A DNA stretch of 35,806 nucleotides from Bacteroidaceae bacterium (GTDB taxonomy: Bacteria > Bacteroidota > Bacteroidia > Bacteroidales > Bacteroidaceae), in contig JAFRTJ010000001.1 of NCBI GenBank assembly GCA_017427185.1, forward strand, positions 1 to 35,806, given 5' to 3'. The position numbers were made by a program, and so were the translations under genes. Position 1 is the first letter of the stretch, and every line of letters starts with the position of its first letter. Under the pieces are notes generated by a model that was not told the origin of the DNA, ran no database searches, and saw only the letters and a list, made by a program, of their open reading frames with translations. Shown one piece after another: positions 1-8,979 of this stretch.

Positions 1-64
1 ATATAATATATATATTATATTATATATTCTAACAATCCACCCTGCACTTTGGCAGATGCTTAAT

Positions 65-96
65 GTTACAAAGTTACATTGTTGCATTGTTACATT
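65..96 (+). repeat. Tandem GTTRCAWW octamer array (4 copies) in AT-rich intergenic DNA
   Basis: GTTACA, GTTACA, GTTGCA and GTTACA start at 65, 73, 81 and 89, an exact 8-bp period, each followed by two A/T bases. The first 35 bases of the window are almost pure A/T (TATATTA-like palindromic tracts). I see no gene in 1-313: the short open frames there lack family features. The same GTTRCA octamer style recurs in the inverted repeats near 28560 and 35715. Confidence 0.6.
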
Positions 97-213
97 TGAG
101 TGGATGATGCTGTCTGACGTGGTGTCATTTTATTCAGCGACATATATGCAGGCGTTCGTTTTTCCCAGCGTAAAACTCTCCGGGTTCTTTCCTCAAAAAA
201 AAGTGATTGGATG

Positions 214-245
214 TTTGGTAGTCTCATTTTTTTTTTGTAATTTTG
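214..245 (+). promoter_or_regulatory. Bacteroidetes-type promoter for the large secreted protein
   Basis: A -33 TTTG at 214-217 and a -7 TAATTTTG at 238-245 are separated by 20 bp, which matches the Bacteroidetes sigma-ABfr consensus TTTG-N19/20-TAnnTTTG. Transcription would start near 252, giving a leader of about 60 nt before the ATG at 314. Confidence 0.6.
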
Positions 246-313
246 TGGTGTAAATAAAAAAAGAAATTGAGAGTAAAAAACATAATATTGGCAACCAAAA
301 ATTCTTAAATCGC

Positions 314-3300
314 ATGAAAAGAAAACTACTTTTTCTGTTGATGGCACTCTTTACCGTCTGTGCCATGGGTCAAGACGGAGAGCTGGAGCCTCTTGGCTAC
401 TTGACTTTGAACCGTTCCACTCAGAATGGCATGAGCATTGAGGAAACGGGTGACTACGAGTACCACATCGTGAGCCTGAACGGCGACCCCTATATCCAGA
501 CGGGTCGCCTGCCTCGCGATTTGACTGACGAAGAGATTTGGGTGGCTATGGAGTACAAAAGCCCCCAGACAATCAACAATGCCGAGTTCTTCTTCTCGCC
601 CATTGCAGCTGGACGTGAACAGGTCTTTGCTTTCCCCTTGACCGAGGAATGGACGGCAAAGTACGTCAACATCGCCGCCAGCCGCCAGAACTTTGGCTGG
701 GGCAAGAAGAACGACAACCTGCGTATGGATACCGGCGAGCAACCTAATCTGGAAGTTTTTGTGCGCAACATTGAGATTATCTCCCAGGAGGAATACGACA
801 AGCGTCACATCGTCGATGTGGGCACCATCAACCTGACGCAAGATTCCGAAGGTTATTGGATCATCAGTACTCCAGCCGACCTGCAGGAGTTCTCACGCAT
901 CGTGAATTCTGGCATGTACCGTACGGCCAATGCCAAGCTGACAGCTGATCTGGACATGTCTGAGGTGACCGACTTCTGTCCTATCGGTGTGATAGACAAT
1001 GGCGACTCCTACTCGAAGGGTGCTGCCCTGAGCAACCTGGGTTTTGCTGGTACGTTCGAAGGCCAGAAGCATGTGATCAGGAATCTGACTGCTCCCTACA
1101 ATCCCAACTATGGAGCCAGTGGAGTGTTTGGCCTCGTGACGGGTACCGTCCGTGATTTGGGCATAGACAATTATGTGTTCGATTTCGGTGAGAAAGATCC
1201 CTACAGCGGACGCTTCGCAGCCCTTGCAGGCCAATTGGTCGAGGGACGCATCGAGAACTGCTGGGTGACGGGTAGTACGGTGATTCATCCTAATGAGATC
1301 GTGGCTGCCCTCGTGGCTGGCAACTACGGAGGTACGGTCAGCCGCTGCTGGGAATTCAGCAACGACATCCAGGCTTATTCCCGTGCCGGTAGACTGGTCG
1401 GTGACCCTGCCGACGATAATGGAGTGCGCCGTGGCACCCAGGAGTATTGCGTGTCAGAAGGTGCAGTCGCTGGTACCTATACGTCGACGTTGATTGACTG
1501 CTACAGCGACATGCCTACCGATGCCTTCCTCAGTGGTGAGGTGACCTTCCGTCTGAATGGTGACCAGAAGGAAATCGTATGGTACCAGACGATTGGCGAG
1601 GACAATCTGCCTACGATGGATTCCACTCGCGGCAAGGTGTTTGCTCAGGGAGAATTCAATTGCGATGGCTCAGCCAAAGAGGGTGAGATTACCTACACCA
1701 ACACTCCCAACGAGGTTGTGATACCTGATCACGTTTATGAATATGGTATCTGTGTGAATTGCGGTCATGAGGTTCCTGGCTTCATGTCTACGGATGCCGA
1801 TGGGTTCTATCATATCCAGTGGTACACGCAACTCCTTAAGTTCAGCGAGCTGGTCAATAGTGGCCAGACTTCCATCAAGGCCAAGTTGGACAATGATATC
1901 GACATGACTCCCGTCGAGAATTTCACTCCCATTGGTCTCTACACGGATGAGGCAGGATTTACCAACACTTCCTTCTCTGGTGTGTTCGATGGCCAGAACC
2001 ATATCATCTACAACCTGAAGGTGACTCGCGACGACTCGCGTGAGGTAGGTTTCTTCAGTCGCACGTATTCGGCTACGCTGATGAACCTGGGTATTGTGAA
2101 TGCTGAGATGACAAGCAATGCCAGTGTCCGTACTGGAGTCTTGGGTGGCGAGCTCCATGTGACTACCGTAACGAACTGCTTCACGGCAGGCAACCTTCTG
2201 CTTTCTACCGAGGATGAACAGATGGGTGGTATCAGCGGCGAGGCAGCCTCTGCCAATCTTTCCAACTGCTGGTCGACCTACGAGGGTCCCCTGACTGCCG
2301 GCGCATCGAGCATGAACAATTGCTTCGAGAACTGCGCAGAGATAGCCGCCAGTGGTGAGCTTTGCTACACGCTCAACGGAAAAACCTTCCTCAATCCCAC
2401 GTGGTATCAGACTATCGGCGAGGATGCTTACCCCACATGGGACAAGACTCACTCGCGCGTTTATCAGCTTCCTGATGGCAGCTATGCCTCTCTGACTACC
2501 GAGAACTTCGCCAGCTTCCGCGACGATGTGGTGCTGACTGAGATGGATTGGAGTTCTGAATATCCATATTCTGCTGCCCTCCAAGAGGAATACGAGGCTA
2601 TGGTGGGTGCATTGAGCGACATCAGTGTCTTAGCTGACTTCCTGGATGCCTACGAGACTCTCTACGCCAAGAAAGCCCTTGTGCAGACCAGTATGGACGC
2701 TTATGCGGCTTATATGAGCAAGGTAGAGGAAGTGAAGGCTTATCTCGAGGCTAATCCTGACATGGCGGGTGCTGGTCGTGAGGTGGTAGAGTCTTACCTG
2801 AATGATGACGTGGAACCAGGTGATGCTTTCCCCAATGGATCATATTCCTACATCGACAAGAACCGTCAGTTGAGCACAGAGGAGATTCAGGGGGAGACCA
2901 TTTATCTGGAGAATCTCTTGACTCAGGCAATCGCTTCTGACTATACTCCTGGTAGCGAGATTACCAACCTGATGGTCAATCCTGACTTCAGTCTTGCTAA
3001 GGAAGGATGGGAAACCAATGCTGGCAGCTTCAGCACTTATGACACTCCTGCCTCTGAACTGAAACACATCGCTGGCTCGACCAATGCTGTCGACCTGTCT
3101 CAGACGTTGACCGGCATGAAGGATGGTATCTATGAACTGACGGTGAAGGCTAACTATCGTCCCTTTGGCGACAATAACTCCCTCAACTATGCATCTTTCG
3201 TGTATGCCAATGATGTTCAGACCTACACGCGTACCATTATCGAGGATTATGTGCCACTGGAGGCTGAGTATGCCGACGAGACTAATTTCACCGTACTCTT

Positions 3301-4513
3301 CGAGGATGGCAGCGACGTAGGATACGCTCCAGCACTTGTTCAGGGACATGCTTTCGCATTCTCTGACGGGTTGTACGAGAACCGTATTGTGGTGAATGTG
3401 ACGGATGGAAACCTGACAGTAGGTGTTCGCACTCCTGGCGTAAACGGTGCCAACGTGACGCGTCTGGGAGATTTCCACCTCTATTATCAGGGTGACATGG
3501 AATCTGCTACCGCTATCGAGGCACTCGACCGTACCTTGAATGAGATGTCTGTTACAGCCGACCATCTGCTCAACGTCTATGTCTTCATGGACGACGACAC
3601 CTACAACCAGTTCCCCAACTACCCACTTTCCTTGAAGGTTGCTTTGGAGAATGCTGTGGCTGCCATTCCCAACGCGTCCACAGGTGCCGAGAAATACGCT
3701 TTGGTTCAGCAGATAGGCAATCTCTTCCAGCAGATTTACGAGGGTAAGCAGGCATACGTCAACCTTCTGGATGTTGTCGAGGCTGTTAATAGTGAGTACA
3801 GTATTGCCAGCTATGAGGGCGATGACAAGGATGCCGTCAATGAAATCAGCGCTCGTGTTTGGGGTTGCTACGATGAAGATCCTCTCTATCCTGAAATCTC
3901 TACGGAAGAGGCCATCGCTATGGCTGCCGACATCAAGGCTACCTATGCCTGCTACATGACGTTGACAAGTTCAGACGCTCACAACATGGAGTGGACAAAC
4001 ATCGCTCCCTTCAGCTACTTCATCACTACAGTTGGTCCCGATCCTTATGCATATCTTAGCTCTCTGGAATATGACGTCACGAATGAGCGTTACCTCTATT
4101 TCCAGTATCAGACAGAAACCGCCCACAATGCTGAAATATTCTATTCACCCATCGTGGCTGGCAATGAGATATGGTTCGACTTCGAGGCAACTGCTGATGG
4201 CGAATGGAAGGATATGTTCATCGACCTGAACGATGCCTTTGGAATTGATTGGGGTAAGGCTGGCGACCGTCTCCGTCTCGATCCCATCCCTGATGATTTG
4301 ACAACCCTCTGCATTCGTCATATCCGTCTGGTAAGCGAAGAGCAGAAGCAGGATATCTTGAATGGTGGTTCTGCCATCTCTGATGTCGTGAGCAGTCTGC
4401 CTAGCCTAAAGGCAACTGGAATCTATGACTTGACTGGCAGGAAGTTTGCCAATCGCCAGCAACTGAAGAAGGGTCTCTACATCATCAATGGCAAGAAGCA
4501 ACTGGTGAAATAA
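314..4513 (+). CDS. Large secreted modular protein with type IX-like C-terminal sorting motif
   Basis: This 1399-aa protein has a clear signal peptide (basic MKRK, hydrophobic LLFLLMALFTVCAMG, cleavage near residue 19-20). A domain at about 62-160 (NAEFFFSPIAAG, FGWGKKNDNLRMD) is repeated at about 1244-1344 (NAEIFYSPIVAG, IDWGKAGDRLRLD). Between them lie two GLUG/beta-helix-like modules, about 165-435 and 486-725, each with ADLDMS or NDIDMT, F.G.F.GQ.H.I.NL and a closing WYQTIGED segment. Next come a helical stretch and a jelly-roll-like domain beginning NLMVNPDFS. The C-terminus (GIYDLTGRKF ... KKGLYIINGKK) resembles the type A sorting domain of Bacteroidetes type IX secretion substrates, so cell-surface display or secretion is likely. 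No catalytic motif was recognised; adhesion or glycan binding is possible but unproven. It is transcribed alone, with its own promoter and terminator. Confidence 0.85.
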   Translation: MKRKLLFLLMALFTVCAMGQDGELEPLGYLTLNRSTQNGMSIEETGDYEYHIVSLNGDPYIQTGRLPRDLTDEEIWVAMEYKSPQTINNAEFFFSPIAAGREQVFAFPLTEEWTAKYVNIAASRQNFGWGKKNDNLRMDTGEQPNLEVFVRNIEIISQEEYDKRHIVDVGTINLTQDSEGYWIISTPADLQEFSRIVNSGMYRTANAKLTADLDMSEVTDFCPIGVIDNGDSYSKGAALSNLGFAGTFEGQKHVIRNLTAPYNPNYGASGVFGLVTGTVRDLGIDNYVFDFGEKDPYSGRFAALAGQLVEGRIENCWVTGSTVIHPNEIVAALVAGNYGGTVSRCWEFSNDIQAYSRAGRLVGDPADDNGVRRGTQEYCVSEGAVAGTYTSTLIDCYSDMPTDAFLSGEVTFRLNGDQKEIVWYQTIGEDNLPTMDSTRGKVFAQGEFNCDGSAKEGEITYTNTPNEVVIPDHVYEYGICVNCGHEVPGFMSTDADGFYHIQWYTQLLKFSELVNSGQTSIKAKLDNDIDMTPVENFTPIGLYTDEAGFTNTSFSGVFDGQNHIIYNLKVTRDDSREVGFFSRTYSATLMNLGIVNAEMTSNASVRTGVLGGELHVTTVTNCFTAGNLLLSTEDEQMGGISGEAASANLSNCWSTYEGPLTAGASSMNNCFENCAEIAASGELCYTLNGKTFLNPTWYQTIGEDAYPTWDKTHSRVYQLPDGSYASLTTENFASFRDDVVLTEMDWSSEYPYSAALQEEYEAMVGALSDISVLADFLDAYETLYAKKALVQTSMDAYAAYMSKVEEVKAYLEANPDMAGAGREVVESYLNDDVEPGDAFPNGSYSYIDKNRQLSTEEIQGETIYLENLLTQAIASDYTPGSEITNLMVNPDFSLAKEGWETNAGSFSTYDTPASELKHIAGSTNAVDLSQTLTGMKDGIYELTVKANYRPFGDNNSLNYASFVYANDVQTYTRTIIEDYVPLEAEYADETNFTVLFEDGSDVGYAPALVQGHAFAFSDGLYENRIVVNVTDGNLTVGVRTPGVNGANVTRLGDFHLYYQGDMESATAIEALDRTLNEMSVTADHLLNVYVFMDDDTYNQFPNYPLSLKVALENAVAAIPNASTGAEKYALVQQIGNLFQQIYEGKQAYVNLLDVVEAVNSEYSIASYEGDDKDAVNEISARVWGCYDEDPLYPEISTEEAIAMAADIKATYACYMTLTSSDAHNMEWTNIAPFSYFITTVGPDPYAYLSSLEYDVTNERYLYFQYQTETAHNAEIFYSPIVAGNEIWFDFEATADGEWKDMFIDLNDAFGIDWGKAGDRLRLDPIPDDLTTLCIRHIRLVSEEQKQDILNGGSAISDVVSSLPSLKATGIYDLTGRKFANRQQLKKGLYIINGKKQLVK

Positions 4514-4545
4514 ACCCACTACTGCTTCCACGGGAAGATAAATAG

Positions 4546-4590
4546 AATATCCTGGGTTCTCATTTGCGAGAGCTCAGGATATTTTCTTTA
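4546..4590 (+). terminator. Rho-independent terminator after the secreted protein
   Basis: AATATCCTG (4546-4554) pairs with CAGGATATT (4575-4583). The stem continues inward as GGTTCTC/GAGAGCT with two G-T wobbles around an ATTTGC loop, and is followed by a T-rich tail. It lies 33 bp past the stop codon. It may also serve the convergent gene ending at 4627. Confidence 0.8.
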
Positions 4591-4626
4591 TTCGATGCTG
4601 ACAGGACCTTGCCAGGAACGTGTTGA

Positions 4627-5616
4627 TCAGATCTTACCCAGAATACGGTCCATTACCCAGTTCACACTCGTAGCGGAAACGCAATCGGCCGTGCAGATGC
4701 TCGTTCCCTGCAGATGCTCCACTACCTTCTGGATGAGAGGCAGCTGAACGTGTGGAGGATTCTCCACAACAAACTCTTGGCGTCCCTCGCTCGTATGGAT
4801 GACTATGGGGTCGTAAGTGAACACGCTGAAGCAGAACTGCCCACGATCGCCAATGAGTTCGATGCGGTCTGTGCGGGCACTTTCGTGGCTTACGAAGCAC
4901 CACGAGCCGCTTCCTGGCAGCCCTGAAGCAAACTGGAAGGTGGCGCTCACACTATCCTCCGTCTGATAGAGCCCTCCCATATTGGCCGTATAACCATTGG
5001 CTCGCACGATAGGACCCAGTATCTCTTGCAGGAGGTCTATCTGATGGGGAGCCAGGTCATAGAAATATCCTCCGCCAGCAATGTCCCGTTGGACACGCCA
5101 CGGCAGGTTCTGCTTGTTGTAGTCCAAGTCGCGAGGTGGTACTGCAAAGCGGATCTGCACACTGACGACTTTCCCTATGACGTTCTCCCTGACCAGTTCT
5201 TTCACCTTCAGGAAATAGGGAAGATAACGGCGGTAATAAGCCACGAAACAGGGGACATGGGTTTGCTCGCTGATGTGGTTGATGCGCTGGCAATCTAGGT
5301 AACTGCTTGCCAGAGGCTTCTCTACATAGGCTGGCTTACCTGCCTTCATGGCCATGATGGCGTAGGTAGTGTGTGAGGACGGTGGAGTGGCGATATAGAT
5401 GGCGTTCACCTCTGGGTCGTCAAGCAGTTCCTGAGCATCGATGTACCAGCGGGGAATGTTATGCCTGTGGGCATACGATTCAACCTTCTCTCTGTTCCTA
5501 CTCATTACAGCCACTACCGATGAGCCTGGAATCTTGCTGAAGGCAGGGCCACTTTTCTTCTCTGTAACCTCTCCGCAACCGATGAATCCCCATTTTATCT
5601 CTTGCTTGCTGTCCAT
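4627..5616 (-). CDS. Gfo/Idh/MocA-family NAD(P)-dependent oxidoreductase
   Basis: A 329-aa cytoplasmic oxidoreductase, probably acting on a sugar or inositol-like substrate with NAD(P). The N-terminus WGFIGCGEVTEKK is the Rossmann dinucleotide-binding glycine motif. YVEKPLASSY is the family EKP motif, whose Lys contributes to cofactor and substrate binding. GGGYFYDLAPHQIDLL matches the conserved G-G-x-x-x-D-x-x-x-H-x-x-D-L catalytic-site segment of the C-terminal alpha/beta domain. The frame stays open upstream to 5760, but that extension is AT-rich, not family-like and runs through the promoter. The ATG at 5616 (MDSKQEIKWGFIG) puts the Rossmann strand at the normal distance from the start. 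The substrate cannot be read from sequence. The gene is divergent from the membrane protein at 5704, so the two may share regulation. Confidence 0.9.
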   Translation of the reverse strand: MDSKQEIKWGFIGCGEVTEKKSGPAFSKIPGSSVVAVMSRNREKVESYAHRHNIPRWYIDAQELLDDPEVNAIYIATPPSSHTTYAIMAMKAGKPAYVEKPLASSYLDCQRINHISEQTHVPCFVAYYRRYLPYFLKVKELVRENVIGKVVSVQIRFAVPPRDLDYNKQNLPWRVQRDIAGGGYFYDLAPHQIDLLQEILGPIVRANGYTANMGGLYQTEDSVSATFQFASGLPGSGSWCFVSHESARTDRIELIGDRGQFCFSVFTYDPIVIHTSEGRQEFVVENPPHVQLPLIQKVVEHLQGTSICTADCVSATSVNWVMDRILGKI

Positions 5617-5644
5617 AATGATAAAAATTTTGGCGTTTCGAGTA

Positions 5645-5673
5645 CAAAGGTATGTTTTTATTCCGTATATTTG
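5645..5673. promoter_or_regulatory. Divergent promoter region between oxidoreductase and membrane protein
   Basis: On the minus strand TACCTTTG (5652-5645) lies 29 bp from the oxidoreductase ATG. On the plus strand TATATTTG (5666-5673) lies 30 bp before the ATG at 5704. Both match the Bacteroidetes -7 box TAnnTTTG. No convincing -33 TTTG is present for either, so these are moderate candidates. Confidence 0.45.
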
Positions 5674-5703
5674 TATTCTGAATCGAGAAAACGAATCATA
5701 AAG

Positions 5704-6693
5704 ATGGAATCGAAGACAGAAAATTTGGTGAAAGTTTGCGAGGAACGCAATTATGTGCATTGCATTACGGAGGGAATACGTCAGGCATGGAACAACTCAG
5801 GCAATCTCATGCATTACATTTGGCCTGCACTTGTGGTCTGTGCTGCCCTTTCTGCTCTGACGGGTTTAGTGACCCAGCGATTGGTTTCCGAAGCGTCTTC
5901 ATGGATGCTCATAGTTTCACTCGTTGCCTGCCTGCTCAGCATACTTGGATGGCTTTTCTATGTTGCCACGATGGATGCCATGCTGGTGCGTTGGCGCGAC
6001 TTGGATTACGAGCCGGTAGTCACGATGAAAACCTTGCGCTCTCTCATCGGCCAGCGTATGAAGAGGGATTTCAACGTGTTGATTCTCCTCTTCTTGCTTT
6101 TTGTCCTCTCCTATGCCGCAGGTTACTTCCTGGTAGTCTTCCATCTTCCTCTTTGGGCCCTGGCTGTTGGATTGCTGGTGGTTTTGCTGTTGCTCGTGCC
6201 CATGGATATGATTGTCATGGAGATTAGGTACAGCGACAAACCGCTGGCTCAATGCCTTGCTGGCTACATCAAGGGCTGGCGCTATTATGGCCGCATTCTG
6301 GCATTCGACCTCGTGGGACTCATTCTGATGCTGCTGGTCTCGTTGGTGGCTCTCTTGCCCATGATGGTGATTGCTATGGTCAATCTGGAGGCTGCTGAGT
6401 CCATCGCTATGGGCGACCTGGTCAGCTTACCGAATCATTACTGGTTGCTCACAGCACTCGCCTTTGCCGTTTGTACGGTTCTGATGATGATTGCAGAGTT
6501 CGTTTGGAGTCATGCGCAATGTCTTCTGTGGGGAAGCTCATGGAGGATGAGCAAAAGCGACTTCAAGCGTTGGAATCAGTCAACACGTTGTCCTGAGCAT
6601 TTCAACACGTTGTCTTTCGACTTTCAACACGTTGTCCTGAGCATTTCAACACGTTGTCTTTCGACTTTCAACACGTTGTGTCTTACCGCTTGA
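5704..6693 (+). CDS. Polytopic inner-membrane protein of unknown function, 3' end rebuilt by tandem repeats
   Basis: A 329-aa protein with about six hydrophobic segments (around residues 38-58, 67-90, 120-142, 145-165, 198-225 and 247-268). It has no recognised catalytic motif and I cannot assign a family. The start at 5704 (MESKTENLVKVCEERNY) is chosen because the upstream in-frame extension crosses the divergent promoter and is not protein-like. The last roughly 38 residues (from QSTRCPEH on) are encoded by a 22-bp tandem repeat read successively in all three frames. The native C-terminus probably ended near KRWNQ at about residue 292, and the present tail is likely an accident of repeat insertion. 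The stop lies 4 bp from the stop of the convergent porin gene, with no terminator between them. Confidence 0.75.
   Translation: MESKTENLVKVCEERNYVHCITEGIRQAWNNSGNLMHYIWPALVVCAALSALTGLVTQRLVSEASSWMLIVSLVACLLSILGWLFYVATMDAMLVRWRDLDYEPVVTMKTLRSLIGQRMKRDFNVLILLFLLFVLSYAAGYFLVVFHLPLWALAVGLLVVLLLLVPMDMIVMEIRYSDKPLAQCLAGYIKGWRYYGRILAFDLVGLILMLLVSLVALLPMMVIAMVNLEAAESIAMGDLVSLPNHYWLLTALAFAVCTVLMMIAEFVWSHAQCLLWGSSWRMSKSDFKRWNQSTRCPEHFNTLSFDFQHVVLSISTRCLSTFNTLCLTA
6580..6679 (+). repeat. 22-bp tandem repeat (5 copies of TCAACACGTTGT)
   Basis: TCAACACGTTGT starts at 6580, 6602, 6624, 6646 and 6668, exactly 22 bp apart. The ten intervening bases alternate between CCTGAGCATT and CTTTCGACTT, so the higher-order unit is 44 bp. 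CAACACGTTG is nearly palindromic. The array lies inside the end of the 5704-6693 reading frame. Confidence 0.95.
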
Positions 6694-6697
6694 CTTT

Positions 6698-8953
6698 TTA
6701 ATTGAAAAAGTTCCAACTTACGCCAAAGTGGAAATTGCGTGGATTCACTGGATAGTGGGGCGCCCAGAAGTAATGCCCTGAACCAGCGTTCACGTGATTC
6801 ATAGCCAGATAGATACGGCAACGCTTTAGGTGCATGTTGAGGTACACATTTACGATGGGATAATTGCCAACCTTAACACGCTGGAGAGATGCATCCTGAA
6901 CGGCAAACTGCCCAATGTTTGCTGAATAGTCTGGAGCGTAATATGAAGTCCAGTAACGCACGTCTCCTCCCAGTTGCACACGCAATATCTTGGCTATATG
7001 GAAAAGCAGGTAGAGATTGCTGTATACGGAGAGGTCGGGTAGGGGGAGTACATCCTTGTTGGATGTCTTCTGGTAAGTGACCTCGTTGTCCCAATGGACG
7101 GGACCCAGATGGAGGTCTTGGCTAAGAGTTGCGCTGAAGACCTGGATGCTTCCATTATGTTGCATGACGCTGGCATCATGGCTGTAGTCGGCAGGTATGA
7201 CACTCGTTGAGTCCTTGCCATTGAGCAGGGTGTTCCTCATTCCGAAGTAGGTGTAGTTCTGAATGTTCTCAAATCCTACGTTGAGCTTGGTGTGTGTGTT
7301 GCTGAGGTCTATCTGGCCCTCGATGCGTGTGTGGAGTTGCTTGTCCAAATCTGTATTGTCCCACCAGGCAGATTGCGAATGGAAGTGTCGGAAATAGAAA
7401 GATGGGGTTTCGTGGCGCAGGTTTGCGTGAGCGGATATGCGCATGCTGTCGGCTTCTCCTGTGCGAATGTCGGTCGAGATGGTTCCGTCCACATTGAAGT
7501 CACCCAGGTTCTCTCCCACGAGCCAGAATTCAGCATTCGCATTGTAGTGGATGATGCGTCCCTGGGTCCGACTCAACTCGCCTCCCACGGAGATGTCGTT
7601 CTCTGTCCACTTGTTCTTTCCCACGCTGTCTGCAAGCAGGATAGGCAATGTGTAGTTCCTTAGTTTGTGTGAGGCATAGGCCGTGAGCCCCATAGCTGCC
7701 CATTTGCTGAATCCTTCACGGATGGCTATTCCCAATGTGTTGCGCACACTCATCGCGTCCGTCTCGTCGTCAACTTTGTTCCAACTGCCATAGTAGTGGT
7801 TGGTGTACCAACTGGCTGGCGTGTTCTTTGCGATATGGGTATGTTGCATCCGTTGAATGTCGAGGGTATGGATGAAGCTGGTGACTGGAAGGAATTCCTG
7901 AGGAACAATCAAAGAATTCTGCCAGGCAAGGAGTAGGGAATCTACCGTTAGCTGGCGGCGGATGCTGTCCTCGCGCAATATGCCGCGGATGCTATCGTTG
8001 AGCTGGCTCAGAAGCTCTGCTTCAGAGGGAGGTTGGGGTTTCAGGGAATCAGGAATCTCGATGTCTCGAGTGATGCCCACGCTGTAGTTGTGGGTCAGAT
8101 AGAAATTCTGTTCGTTGTTGCGGTTCCACGTGTCGCTAAGGTTGGTGGGTATGTCTTTGCTTCCATAGCTTGATTGGAAGCTCTGTGGGTCCAGTATGTA
8201 TCGATCGTTCTCAATACCGCCGTTCTCTCCCGTTTTTATGTGGTTTGCGTTGATGTAAGCATGCATTTGATATTTCTCGCCTCGATAGTAGCCAAAGAGA
8301 GTTCCACCAAACAAGCTGTTGGCAGAGGCATTGTAGTAGCCTCGACCATACGAGTAATCCAGCTTGAACCCAAAGCCTGATATCTTGTTGATATTGCTTG
8401 CAAAATAGGCACGGATGCGGTCCTCTCCATTCTGATTGTTGCCGCACTTGTTGTAGGCAAGGTTTGTGACGGGGCTCAGAGTATTGGTGAAACGGAAATC
8501 GCTCAAGGAACCTCGAAAGAAGCTGTAAGGATCCAGGAAGATATGATCTGAAAGCCTTTCGCGGTTCATGAAGATGCGGTTGAGGCGAGGTGATGCCAGA
8601 TTGCCCAGGATGTTGTATTGCCCAGTATAACCTTCCGTCAGGTTGTTGTTCTGGTAATTGTGTACTATCGTGTCGTTGTTCTCAGCCGGTATGACAGTTC
8701 CCAACCTGGGATCGATGACCCATTGAAAGATTCCGATGGGGATGGGCTTTCCGTCTTTGTGGCTTGTCGTGTCGCGTCCTCCCCATGATAAGCTGTTGCC
8801 TGCTCCATCCCTGTAATTTCCTGGCTCGTCGAACTCGTTGTAGCCATTGTTGTCCTGAGTTCTCAGGGTATTCTGGCCATTACTCCATGGACATAGTCCA
8901 AACAGGAGTGTCAAGCTGAGTAGTGTACGTTTACATATAGGAACGAGTTGCAT
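6698..8953 (-). CDS. Putative outer-membrane porin (Bacteroidetes Porin_10-like)
   Basis: A 751-aa protein with a signal peptide (MQLVPICKRTLLSLTLLFGL, ending CPWSNGQ). It is rich in alternating aromatic and polar beta-strand segments such as GFGFKLDYSYGRGYYNAS and ends in FHFGVSWNFFN, the aromatic C-terminal residue context typical of outer-membrane beta-barrels. The early segment GIFQWVIDPRLGTVIP and the following Y.Q.NNLTEGYTGQYNILGNLASPRLNRIF fit the Bacteroidetes putative porin family. The transported substrate is unknown. It is the last gene of the run from 16505, 26 bp behind the small membrane protein, so it is probably co-transcribed with the efflux and two-component genes. The ATG at 8953 sits directly before the signal peptide. 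Confidence 0.85.
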   Translation of the reverse strand: MQLVPICKRTLLSLTLLFGLCPWSNGQNTLRTQDNNGYNEFDEPGNYRDGAGNSLSWGGRDTTSHKDGKPIPIGIFQWVIDPRLGTVIPAENNDTIVHNYQNNNLTEGYTGQYNILGNLASPRLNRIFMNRERLSDHIFLDPYSFFRGSLSDFRFTNTLSPVTNLAYNKCGNNQNGEDRIRAYFASNINKISGFGFKLDYSYGRGYYNASANSLFGGTLFGYYRGEKYQMHAYINANHIKTGENGGIENDRYILDPQSFQSSYGSKDIPTNLSDTWNRNNEQNFYLTHNYSVGITRDIEIPDSLKPQPPSEAELLSQLNDSIRGILREDSIRRQLTVDSLLLAWQNSLIVPQEFLPVTSFIHTLDIQRMQHTHIAKNTPASWYTNHYYGSWNKVDDETDAMSVRNTLGIAIREGFSKWAAMGLTAYASHKLRNYTLPILLADSVGKNKWTENDISVGGELSRTQGRIIHYNANAEFWLVGENLGDFNVDGTISTDIRTGEADSMRISAHANLRHETPSFYFRHFHSQSAWWDNTDLDKQLHTRIEGQIDLSNTHTKLNVGFENIQNYTYFGMRNTLLNGKDSTSVIPADYSHDASVMQHNGSIQVFSATLSQDLHLGPVHWDNEVTYQKTSNKDVLPLPDLSVYSNLYLLFHIAKILRVQLGGDVRYWTSYYAPDYSANIGQFAVQDASLQRVKVGNYPIVNVYLNMHLKRCRIYLAMNHVNAGSGHYFWAPHYPVNPRNFHFGVSWNFFN

Positions 8954-8979
8954 GTCTTGGCGTTTCTGCTTTTGGCGAA

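Noticed and set aside
56..253. Small plus-strand frame of 65 codons before the secreted protein
   Set aside because: It runs through the octamer array and into the promoter and has no ribosome binding site or protein-like composition.
1670..2584. Minus-strand open frame of 304 codons, and another at 2840-3565
   Set aside because: Both are antisense to the 1399-aa secreted protein, whose signal peptide, repeats and sorting tail show it is the real frame.
6580..6679. Possible CRISPR array
   Set aside because: The 22-bp units have no unique spacers; the intervening ten bases just alternate between two sequences, so it is a plain tandem repeat.
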